The notes beneath the pieces were generated by a model that saw only the letters and a program-made list of their open reading frames with translations, made no database searches and was not told the DNA's origin. Below, one piece after another: positions 44,156-51,393 of a stretch of DNA of 64,000 nucleotides. A program made the translations under genes and the position numbers. Position 1 is the stretch's first letter; each line of letters opens with the position of its first letter. Source of the DNA: Bradyrhizobium sp. BR 10289 (lineage in GTDB: Bacteria > Pseudomonadota > Alphaproteobacteria > Rhizobiales > Xanthobacteraceae); NCBI RefSeq assembly GCF_019455385.1, contig NZ_JACOFR010000027.1:1-64000 (forward strand), in the 5' to 3' direction.

Positions 44156-44178
44156 CAATCAAAGGGCAGGAATGGGCG

Positions 44179-44607
44179 ATGGAGCAGGAGGCGACCTATC
44201 GCGGCACGGTGTATCCGTGGCAGTGCGATCACATCGGTCACATGAACATCATGTGGTATGTCGGCAAGTTCGACGAAGCCAACTGGAATCTGTTCGCCCG
44301 CCTCGGGCTGACGCCGAGCTATTTGCGCGTCTCCGGCCGCGGCATGGCCGCCGTGCAACAGAACATCACCTATAAGCGTGAGCTGCTCGCAGGCGACATT
44401 GTCGAGGTCCGCAGTCATCTGCTCGAGGTTCGCGACAAATCGATCCGCTTCCGGCACGACATGACGAATGCCGAGACCGGCGAGATCGCGGCGTTTTGCG
44501 AGATCACCGGCGTGCACATGGACCGCAGCCAGCGCAAGTCCGCGCCGTTCGAAGATGCCATCCGCCAAACGGCTTTGAAGCATCTCGCCGCGCCGGCCGA
44601 GGCCTGA
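44179..44607 (+). CDS. Acyl-CoA thioesterase (4HBT hotdog family)
   Basis: 142 residues, single hotdog fold. The conserved DHIGHMNIMWYVGKFDEA helix carries the catalytic Asp of the 4-hydroxybenzoyl-CoA thioesterase-like type; FRHDMTNAETGEIAAFCE follows. First gene of an operon under the paired palindromes. AGGAATGG lies upstream of the ATG at 44179. Substrate chain length unknown. Confidence 0.85.
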   Translation: MEQEATYRGTVYPWQCDHIGHMNIMWYVGKFDEANWNLFARLGLTPSYLRVSGRGMAAVQQNITYKRELLAGDIVEVRSHLLEVRDKSIRFRHDMTNAETGEIAAFCEITGVHMDRSQRKSAPFEDAIRQTALKHLAAPAEA

Positions 44608-44610
44608 GCC

Positions 44611-45096
44611 ATGACCGCGTTCGAGCCGAAGAATCCGGGTTATCGTGCCGCTGCCATTGCCATGTTCGAAAGACAGCCGGCGATGCACACGCTCGGTGTC
44701 GTGATCGTTCGCTTGGCGCCGGGCGAAGCCGAACTGGCGATGCTGCATTCACCTCAATTCACGCAGCAGAACGGCTTTGTCCATGCCGGCATCATCACGG
44801 CCGGGCTCGACAATGCCTGCGGCGTTGCCGCCTTCACCCTGATGCCGCGCGAGGCCGACATCCTCACGGTCGAGTTCAAGACCACGCTGCTCGCGCCCGC
44901 CCAGGGCGACCGCTTCGTCTTCAAGGCCGAAGTGGTCAAGCCCGGCCGCACCCTGACCTTCTGCGAGGCGAGGGCCTTTGCCGAGCACGCGGGCAACACC
45001 AGGCTGATCGCGACCATGACCGGAACGTTGATGACGATGCTGCCCCGCGAGGCTCCGCAGACGCTGCACACGTCCCCCGCGGCGCGCGGCGATTGA
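44611..45096 (+). CDS. PaaI-type acyl-CoA thioesterase
   Basis: 161 residues with the hotdog motif NGFVHAGIITAGLDNACG (PaaI/YdiI type, H-G-G-like turn and active-site N/D), and a strand-rich C-terminal half. It starts three bases after the first thioesterase. Two different hotdog enzymes in tandem suggest clearance of acyl- or aryl-CoA, plausibly the signal sensed by the TetR regulator. Confidence 0.85.
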   Translation: MTAFEPKNPGYRAAAIAMFERQPAMHTLGVVIVRLAPGEAELAMLHSPQFTQQNGFVHAGIITAGLDNACGVAAFTLMPREADILTVEFKTTLLAPAQGDRFVFKAEVVKPGRTLTFCEARAFAEHAGNTRLIATMTGTLMTMLPREAPQTLHTSPAARGD

Positions 45097-45130
45097 CAAG
45101 CCCGCCGTCGCATTCCTTGATGCGGCGATC

Positions 45131-45514
45131 ATGCTCGCAAGTCTCGGCCTCATCCTGCTGTGCCAATTGATCGGCGAAGGGATCGCGCACGGCCTTGGTC
45201 TGCCATTGCCGGGTCCGGTGCTCGGCCTGCTGCTGCTCCTGATCGTGCTGCTCGCCCGCGACCGTTTTTCGCTGCTCGCGTTTGGACCCCTGCGCAACGA
45301 TGGCGTCGAAACGGCGAGCAAGGGCTTGCTCGTACATTTGTCGCTGCTGTTCGTACCGGCCAGCGTCGGCGTCGTGCAGAAGCTCGATTTGCTCGCATCC
45401 CACGGCATCGCTATCATCCTCGTGCTGGCGCTCTCGGTAATGGTCACGCTGCTTGCGACGGTGCTGACCTTCCGCCTCGTCAGCCGCCTGTTGAGGCAGC
45501 AGGACGCGCGATGA
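45131..45514 (+). CDS. CidA/LrgA-family holin-like protein
   Basis: 127 residues with four membrane segments. The CQLIGEGIAHGLGLPLPGPVLGLLLLL start, KGLLVHLSLLFVPASVGV and a basic C-terminus (RLLRQQDAR) are typical of CidA/LrgA. The family forms small membrane complexes with the LrgB partner and affects autolysis and, in several bacteria, pyruvate or three-carbon transport. The gene overlaps lrgB by four bases (ATGA). Confidence 0.88.
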   Translation: MLASLGLILLCQLIGEGIAHGLGLPLPGPVLGLLLLLIVLLARDRFSLLAFGPLRNDGVETASKGLLVHLSLLFVPASVGVVQKLDLLASHGIAIILVLALSVMVTLLATVLTFRLVSRLLRQQDAR

Positions 45515-46233
45515 AGGACAACCCGTTTTCGCTCTGGGTCTATCTCTCGCAGTCGCCGCTGCTGTGGCTGACCGTGACGCTGCTGGTCTATGCGGGCACG
45601 GATGCGGTGTCGCTGGCGACGCGGCGCCATCCATTCGCCAATCCCGTGCTGCATGCGATGTGGATCATCGGCGCGTTCCTGCTCCTGACCGGCACCTCCT
45701 ACACGACTTATTTTGCCGGTGCGCAGTTCGTGCATTTCCTGCTTGGGCCCGCCACCGTCGCGCTCGCCGTGCCGCTCTACGAGAACCGCAAGCGTGTGGT
45801 GGCCTCCATTGTGCCGATGCTGGTGGCCCTGGTTGCCGGGTCGGTCACGGCCGTGGTGTCGGTGGTGCTGCTGGCCGAGTTCGCCGGGCTGCCGCGCGAG
45901 GTGGTGCTGTCGCTGGCGCCGAAATCGGTCACGGCCGGCGTAGCCATGGGCATCGCCGAATCCCTGCATGCGGACCCGTCGCTGGCGGCGGTTGCGGTCA
46001 TCCTCACCGGCATCATGGGTGCGATCATCGTGACGCCGCTGATGAATTGCACCGGCATCACCGATTACCGCGCGCGCGGCTTTGCCGCCGGCCTTGCCGC
46101 GCATGGCATCGGCACCGCCCGCGCCTTCCAGGTCGATGAGATCGCCGGCGTCTTCTCCGGCATCGCCATGAGCCTGAACGCGCTGGTGACCTCGTTCCTG
46201 GTCCCCCTGGCGGCCACGCTGCTGGTGCGATGA
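45511..46233 (+). CDS. CidB/LrgB-family membrane protein
   Basis: 240 residues, about seven membrane segments. Family motifs are FLLTGTSYTTYFAGAQFVHFLLGPATVALA, SLAPKSVTAGVAMGIAE and GLAAHGIGTARAF. It is the partner of LrgA. Being behind two thioesterases and a TetR gene, this pair may take part in moving or sensing short organic acids rather than lysis, as an inference from position only. Confidence 0.9.
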   Translation: MKDNPFSLWVYLSQSPLLWLTVTLLVYAGTDAVSLATRRHPFANPVLHAMWIIGAFLLLTGTSYTTYFAGAQFVHFLLGPATVALAVPLYENRKRVVASIVPMLVALVAGSVTAVVSVVLLAEFAGLPREVVLSLAPKSVTAGVAMGIAESLHADPSLAAVAVILTGIMGAIIVTPLMNCTGITDYRARGFAAGLAAHGIGTARAFQVDEIAGVFSGIAMSLNALVTSFLVPLAATLLVR

Positions 46234-46321
46234 CATTGCGGCTGCGACGCTTTATATCGTCGGTAACAATTCACGGTCCCGATCCGTATTGGCGGAAGAT
46301 GGGACCGAAACGGGACGAGAT

Positions 46322-46978
46322 ATGACTGTATTTCTGAAGAAGGGCCTTGTGCCGACGCGGCGCGCCGCGCTGACGCTGATCGGAGCCGGTGCTCTTGCGG
46401 CGGGCGGGATCACCCTGGCGCACGCCGCCGCCGACGATCAGGTGCTGACCGAAGCCAAGGTGCTGCGCGACCCCGACGTTCCCGTCGCCGGCAATCCCGA
46501 CGGCAACATCTCCATCATCGAATGGTCCGACTATAATTGTCCCTATTGCCGCAAGCTCGAGCCCGAGCTGCGCCAGGTCGTCCAGGACGACGGCAAGGTG
46601 CGCTTGGTGATGAAGGACTGGCCGATCCTGGGACCCGTCTCGGTGACGGCCGCCCGGATCGCCCTCGCGGCCAAATATCAGGACAAGTACCACCCCGCCC
46701 ATGACGCCATGATGGGCGTCAGCTCGCGCCTGACCGAGCCGCGCATCAACGAGCTGCTCGCGGCGGCCGGCGTCGACATGGACCGGTTGAAGCGCGATCT
46801 CACCGACCATGCCAGGGACATAGACGCCGTCCTCAAGCGCAACAACGAGCAGGCCGAAGCATTCGGCTTCCGCGGCACGCCGTCCTTCATCGTCGGCAAG
46901 TACCGTGTGCCCGGCGTGCTCAGCATGGCCGAATTCGAGCAGGTCATTGCGGATGCGCGCAAGGCCAAGATGAACTGA
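46322..46978 (+). CDS. DsbA-family thiol:disulfide oxidoreductase
   Basis: 218 residues. The N-terminus has a twin-arginine (TRRAALTLIGAGALAAGG) and hydrophobic stretch, which could be a Tat or Sec signal. The thioredoxin-fold active site is C73-P-Y-C76 and the cis-Pro loop is GTPSF. It would oxidise or isomerise periplasmic thiols, with DsbB at 40785 as a possible partner. ATG at 46322 is used; the open frame reaches back to 46289 but lacks a signal there. Confidence 0.9.
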   Translation: MTVFLKKGLVPTRRAALTLIGAGALAAGGITLAHAAADDQVLTEAKVLRDPDVPVAGNPDGNISIIEWSDYNCPYCRKLEPELRQVVQDDGKVRLVMKDWPILGPVSVTAARIALAAKYQDKYHPAHDAMMGVSSRLTEPRINELLAAAGVDMDRLKRDLTDHARDIDAVLKRNNEQAEAFGFRGTPSFIVGKYRVPGVLSMAEFEQVIADARKAKMN

Positions 46979-47007
46979 AGCAAGCCGCGTTCATCACGTC
47001 CAGCATA

Positions 47008-47039
47008 AAGGCGCCGCCGCGAGCCCGCGACGGCGCCTT
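47008..47039. terminator. Bidirectional hairpin terminator
   Basis: AAGGCGCCG pairs with CGGCGCCTT with an inner CGCG-rich loop, followed by TTGTTC on the plus strand. It lies between the convergent dsbA-like gene and the small gene at 47062. Confidence 0.75.
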
Positions 47040-47061
47040 GTTCATGTCGGGTTGGTCGTGA

Positions 47062-47268
47062 TTACTTCGACGAGATCCGGACCCAATCCTTGTGCGCGCG
47101 GTCGCGCAGCAAGTCCCAATCGGCCTTCGCGACATCCCAGTTCACGATGGTGCGATTGGTGATCGCAACCTCGCCATTGGCGACGGATGACGTCTGCATG
47201 GAGTCATAGACATAGACGCCGCCCGCGAGCAGCAGCGCGCCCAAGATCATTCCGAAAAAGGTCTGCAT
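47062..47268 (-). CDS. Small membrane-anchored hypothetical protein, EcfG-controlled
   Basis: 68 residues. A membrane segment (FFGMILGALLLAGGVYVYDS) and a C-terminal charged region with DWDLLRDRAHKDW. TGGAGA upstream of the ATG at 47268 sets the start. An exact EcfG promoter match lies upstream in the correct orientation. No characterised homologue is recognised; I infer a stress-responsive inner-membrane role. Confidence 0.72.
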   Translation of the reverse strand: MQTFFGMILGALLLAGGVYVYDSMQTSSVANGEVAITNRTIVNWDVAKADWDLLRDRAHKDWVRISSK

Positions 47269-47292
47269 GGCGAATCTCCAATGACGGGCGAT

Positions 47293-47317
47293 AACGTCGG
47301 CCCGGAGCGATGGTTCC
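47293..47317 (-). promoter_or_regulatory. EcfG-type (general stress) promoter
   Basis: On the minus strand GGAAC (47317-47313), 16 bases, CGTT (47296-47293): exact consensus. It lies 25 bases upstream of the ATG at 47268, so transcription would start in the expected place. Confidence 0.65.
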
Positions 47318-47349
47318 GCGGCCATGCGGCGCATCTAAGGAGAGGTCGT

Positions 47350-48420
47350 TCATTCTCCGTTCAGCCATTCCAGCAGCTCCGCATTGATCTCGCGCGGATA
47401 GGTGTGGCTGAGATCGTCGATCTCGCGGTAGGTGACGTCGGCTCCGGCGGCGGAGAGCGCGGCTTGCGTCTGCCGTGCGGTCTGCACCGGAAACATCCAG
47501 TCGAGCTTGCCGTGGGTGATGAAGATGGGCAGCCCTTGCAGGCGCGCGGCATCGGCCATCTCCGCCATCAGCGGATGGAAGGTCGCCGACACCGGCGCCA
47601 GATGCGTGAAGGGCGAGGCGCCGTCGAGACCGGTGACGTAGCTGAAGGTGCCGCCGTCACTCATGCCGGTCAGCAGCATCCGCGAGGCGTCGATGCTCCA
47701 GCGGCTGCGCACGGTCTCGACGATGCGCATCAGGTTGGGCGTGTCCGCATCGTCGCCCATCAGCGCCCAGGTCTGGCCGGTCGCGGTCGGCGCCACCAGG
47801 ATCGCACCAAGGCTGCGGGCATCGCGCAGCCAGCTCCACAGGAAGCCGCGTCCATTGCCGCTGCCGCCATGCAGCGCCACGACCAACGGCATGGCCCGAT
47901 CCGGCGTGTAATATTCGGGGACATAGACCGAGAAGCCGCCGCGGCTGCCGGGCTCGTTGTGATCATGGAAGATGCCGGTATCTTCGCTCGCGCCGCTCTC
48001 GAGCCGTGCCAGCAGGTCTTCGTTCTCGCGATTGGCGGCGTTAAGGAAGAAGCTGCTGACCGGTGGAAACTGCACCGACAGCGGATAGAGCGCCTCCTGC
48101 GCGCGCGGCAAATGGCGCAGCGCGCGGAACACCGCCACGAGATCGCCATTGCCGCGCTCGACCTCGCGGATGCCGGCGAAGGCGGCGAGCGCTTCGTTGC
48201 AAGCCCCGTCGATACGGCTTCGCAGGCCGGCAAATTGTTCAGGCCACTCGCCGATCGCCCCGCGTGCCACGTGCAGCGCTTCGTCCGGCGTGCCGATCGT
48301 ATTCATCACCGAGGCAAAGGCCGGCGGGTGCAGATGCCGCTGGAAGAAGCCGAGCGCTTCCAGCGCATTGAGCAATGGCGGCAACACGGCCACGATGTCG
48401 TCGACCACGGCCTCGGTCAT
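47350..48420 (-). CDS. Alpha/beta-hydrolase esterase (PHB depolymerase/phospholipase-like)
   Basis: 356 residues. An N-terminal helical region (about 1-150) is followed by an alpha/beta-hydrolase domain: the nucleophile elbow is GMSDGG, the oxyanion-hole segment LVVALHGGSGNG, the catalytic Asp is in HGKLDWMFP and His in LSHTYPREI. No signal peptide, so it is probably cytoplasmic. It is 29 bases downstream of the HtrA-like gene on the same strand. The substrate is unknown; poly-hydroxybutyrate oligomers or phospholipids are possibilities. Confidence 0.82.
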   Translation of the reverse strand: MTEAVVDDIVAVLPPLLNALEALGFFQRHLHPPAFASVMNTIGTPDEALHVARGAIGEWPEQFAGLRSRIDGACNEALAAFAGIREVERGNGDLVAVFRALRHLPRAQEALYPLSVQFPPVSSFFLNAANRENEDLLARLESGASEDTGIFHDHNEPGSRGGFSVYVPEYYTPDRAMPLVVALHGGSGNGRGFLWSWLRDARSLGAILVAPTATGQTWALMGDDADTPNLMRIVETVRSRWSIDASRMLLTGMSDGGTFSYVTGLDGASPFTHLAPVSATFHPLMAEMADAARLQGLPIFITHGKLDWMFPVQTARQTQAALSAAGADVTYREIDDLSHTYPREINAELLEWLNGE

Positions 48421-48449
48421 CGCAGCGTCCTTGCGTGAGTTTTGTGAGC

Positions 48450-49424
48450 TCAGTGCAGCTTCGGCGCCTTGAGTAGCTTGAAGCGGTCGGTCGAGGCGAC
48501 CGTGACGTCGAAGGTGACGCCACTTTCATGATGCACGGTGAGCGGCACGTCGACGCCGGCAGCGCCCAGTGCCCACATCTTCTTGTAGAAGCTGGTCAGG
48601 CTGGTGACCTTCTCACCGTTCACCGCGAGGATGACATCGCCGGTCTTGAGCTCAGCGCGTGCAGCCGGGCCGTTGGCGGAGATCCCGATCACCACCACGC
48701 GGTTGTCGATCTCGGTCGAATAGAGTCCGAGCCACGGACGCGACGGCTTGTTGACGCGGCCGAACTTGCGGAGATCGTCGAGGATCGGCTTCAACAGGTC
48801 GATCGGCACGATCATGTTGACGTGCTCCGCCTTACCGTCGCGTTCGCGCTCGAGCTGAAGCGAGCCGATGCCGATCAGCTCGCCGCGCTCGTTGAGGAGG
48901 GCTGTGCCGCCCCAGTTCGGATGCGCGGGATAGGTGAAGATGGCCTCGTCCAGCAGATACTCCCAATAGCCGGCGAATTCCTGCTTGGCCACGATCTGGC
49001 TCGCGACCGAGCGCGTGCGGCCGCCGGCGCCGCCGACCACCACACGGTCGCCGATCCGCGTGTCCGCCGAATTGCCGAGCGGCAAGGGTTCGACGTCCAG
49101 GTGACCGAGTGCCTGCACGAGGCCGAAGCCGGTGACGGAATCGAAGCCGAGCGCATGCCCTTCGACGACGCGGCCGTCGGCAAGGTGCAGCCACACCGAT
49201 TCCGCCTCGGTGATGAGATAGCCGATGGTGAGCACCAGCCCGTCGTCGATCACGACGCCGTTGCCGGCGCGTTCGGTGCCCAGCGTCTCGGCGCTGAAGG
49301 CGTCCGGCGGGATGATGGCGTGCAGGCCGACGACGGAGGCGAGCGCGCGGTCGAGATCGAAACCGTAATCGCTCGCACGCGGCTGATTGGCCGGCGGCAC
49401 TCTCCATTCGGTCAGAGCGGGCAT
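48450..49424 (-). CDS. HtrA/DegP-like protein with degenerate protease domain and PDZ domain
   Basis: 324 residues. The trypsin-like fold is recognisable (GNGVVIDDGLVLT, LGNSADTRIGDRVVV, VPIDLLKPILDDLR) and a C-terminal PDZ follows (GPAARAELKTGDVILAVNG). All triad positions are altered: His to Y69 (LTIGYLI), Asp to G99 (DSVTGFG) and Ser to W171 (NWGGT instead of NSGG). It therefore cannot be a serine protease by this mechanism. No signal peptide is seen. It may act as a peptide-binding scaffold, probably cytoplasmic. CCAGGAG precedes the ATG at 49424. Confidence 0.82.
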   Translation of the reverse strand: MPALTEWRVPPANQPRASDYGFDLDRALASVVGLHAIIPPDAFSAETLGTERAGNGVVIDDGLVLTIGYLITEAESVWLHLADGRVVEGHALGFDSVTGFGLVQALGHLDVEPLPLGNSADTRIGDRVVVGGAGGRTRSVASQIVAKQEFAGYWEYLLDEAIFTYPAHPNWGGTALLNERGELIGIGSLQLERERDGKAEHVNMIVPIDLLKPILDDLRKFGRVNKPSRPWLGLYSTEIDNRVVVIGISANGPAARAELKTGDVILAVNGEKVTSLTSFYKKMWALGAAGVDVPLTVHHESGVTFDVTVASTDRFKLLKAPKLH

Positions 49425-49714
49425 GGAGTTCTCCTGGCTGAGTGCATCGCCCGCCATGGCGAGCGGAGCGAGACGCGACGCACGGATAATTTAGGCCGGA
49501 GCAGGCCGCCTTGAAAGCCTCGTTCCCCAACTATTCCGGATAGCGGCATGTGAAATCTTGGAAAGGCATGGGACCGCCTGCATAGGCAGCAAGCTGCCGC
49601 AGAATCTGGCTGGCATCCGCCGCATGGCTGCTGTCCGGCGAGGTGCTAGGCGGGCTGCCATGAAGCTGCTAACCCTTGCCGCTTCGTTTGACCAAGGGAT
49701 CACGGACCGAAGCA

Positions 49715-51133
49715 ATGGATAACCGCAGCGACATCTGGCGTGGCGTCGACACGATCAAGGCGCGTTTCATCGACCTTAGCGACAAGGTCTGGGGCATGCC
49801 TGAAGTTTGCTACACCGAAGCGCGCTCCGCCGCCGAGCATCTCGCCGAGCTGCGTCACCAGGGTTTCCGCATCACCGAGAAGGTGGCGGGTATTCCGACG
49901 GCTGTGATGGGCGAATGGGGCGAGGGCGGACCGGTCATCGCCTTCATGGGTGAATATGACGCGCTGCCGGGCCTCAGCCAGGAGGCGGGCGTTGCGGAAC
50001 ACCGGCCGATCGAGACCGGCGGCCATGGTCATGGCTGCGGCCACAATCTGCTCGGCTCGGCCGCGCTGCTCGCCGCGACCGCGGTGAGGGACTGGCTTGC
50101 CGCGAACAAGGTGCCGGGCCGCGTCCGCTATTACGGCTGCCCTGCTGAAGAGGGTGGCGCGGCCAAGGCCTTCATGGTGCGCTCCGGCGCATTCGAGGAT
50201 ACCGACATCGCCATTACCTGGCATCCGCACAGCTTCTGGGAAGTCGCGGTGACGCCGTCGCTGGCCAACACGCGTGCCGACTTCATCTTCACCGGCCGCA
50301 CCTCGCACGCGGCGGCTTCTCCGCATCTCGGCCGCTCCGCGCTCGATGCGGTGGAACTGATGAACGTCGGCGTGAACTATATGCGCGAGCACATGCCAAG
50401 CGACGCCCGCGTGCACTATGCGCTGCTCGACACCGGCGGCATCGCGCCCAACGTGGTGCAGGCCCATGCGCGCGTGCGCTATTCCATCCGCGCCCGTGAT
50501 CTGCCCGGCATGAACGAACTGGTCGGGCGTGTCAGCAAGATCGCCGAGGGCGCTGCGCTGATGACCGAGACCAAGGTCGAGATGAAGATCATCTCCGCGG
50601 TCTCCAACATCCTGCCGAATACGCCGCTGGAGCAGGCGCTGCACAAGGTCATGGAAGAACTCGGACCGCCGCATTTCGACGATGCGGACAAGGGTTTTGC
50701 CAGTCAGATCCGCGCGACGCTCACCGACAAGGACATCGCGTCGGTCTATTACGCGATCGGCATGGAGCCGACCGATCGGCCGCTGGCCGACTTCCTGGTG
50801 CCGCTCGATGCCAAGCGTAACCCGCTGGTCGGTTCGACCGACGTCGGCGATGTCAGCTGGGTTGTGCCGACCGTGCAGGTTCACGCACCGACGGTTGCAA
50901 TCGGCACGCCGTTCCACACCTGGCAGGTGGTGGCGCAAGGCAAGAGCCCGCACGCCCACAAGGCCATGGTGCAGGCGGCCAAGGCGATGGCCGGCCTCGG
51001 CATCAAGGCGCTGACCGAGCCGGAACTGATCAAGGCCGCCAAGGCGGACCTTGCGAAGCGCACCGCCAAGACTCCTTATGTGTGCCCACTGCCGGACCAC
51101 GTGTCGCCGCCGCTGAATATGTCCGTGGCGTAG
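49715..51133 (+). CDS. M20-family amidohydrolase (AbgB/aminobenzoyl-glutamate hydrolase-like)
   Basis: 472 residues. Metal-binding motifs of peptidase family M20D are HGHGCGHNLLG (zinc ligands His and Cys), CPAEEGGAAK (Glu/general base) and the C-terminal PTVAIGTPFHTW with its His. The protein matches the p-aminobenzoyl-glutamate hydrolase subunit B type. It would deacylate an N-acyl or peptide-like amino acid, in the cytoplasm. The gene directly precedes the second oligopeptide ABC operon, so it may process its imported ligand. ATG at 49715. Confidence 0.88.
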   Translation: MDNRSDIWRGVDTIKARFIDLSDKVWGMPEVCYTEARSAAEHLAELRHQGFRITEKVAGIPTAVMGEWGEGGPVIAFMGEYDALPGLSQEAGVAEHRPIETGGHGHGCGHNLLGSAALLAATAVRDWLAANKVPGRVRYYGCPAEEGGAAKAFMVRSGAFEDTDIAITWHPHSFWEVAVTPSLANTRADFIFTGRTSHAAASPHLGRSALDAVELMNVGVNYMREHMPSDARVHYALLDTGGIAPNVVQAHARVRYSIRARDLPGMNELVGRVSKIAEGAALMTETKVEMKIISAVSNILPNTPLEQALHKVMEELGPPHFDDADKGFASQIRATLTDKDIASVYYAIGMEPTDRPLADFLVPLDAKRNPLVGSTDVGDVSWVVPTVQVHAPTVAIGTPFHTWQVVAQGKSPHAHKAMVQAAKAMAGLGIKALTEPELIKAAKADLAKRTAKTPYVCPLPDHVSPPLNMSVA

Positions 51134-51190
51134 AATTCGTCTCGACACTTCGTCTGATCCGGCGAACAAATTTTCCGCAGTGCAACGTGG

Positions 51191-51216
51191 AATCCGGCGT
51201 GTTTTGACGCCGGATT
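51191..51216. terminator. Perfect hairpin between hydrolase and ABC operon
   Basis: AATCCGGCGT pairs with ACGCCGGATT over ten bases around a six-base loop (GTTTTG). There is no trailing T tract; it may partly uncouple the M20 gene from the ABC operon. The gap 51134-51393 otherwise shows no gene. Confidence 0.55.
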
Positions 51217-51393
51217 GCCGAACGCTTGGGCTGCGGAACGCAGTTTTGCCCAACAGACAGCCAGAACATCGTTTGCATACACATGGTCGCAGTTGACGGG
51301 CGGCCTATTCAGTGTGCCATCTACCGCCAGCCAAAACCCGGCGGCCGACCCGCGGCCGCCTGCATCCATACGGGAACCAGACGGGGGACAACC

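Noticed and set aside
49425..49714. A small minus-strand frame in the gap before the M20 gene (49491-49715)
   Set aside because: It starts inside the M20 start region, lacks a ribosome site and shows no domain; the gap shows no other clear element.
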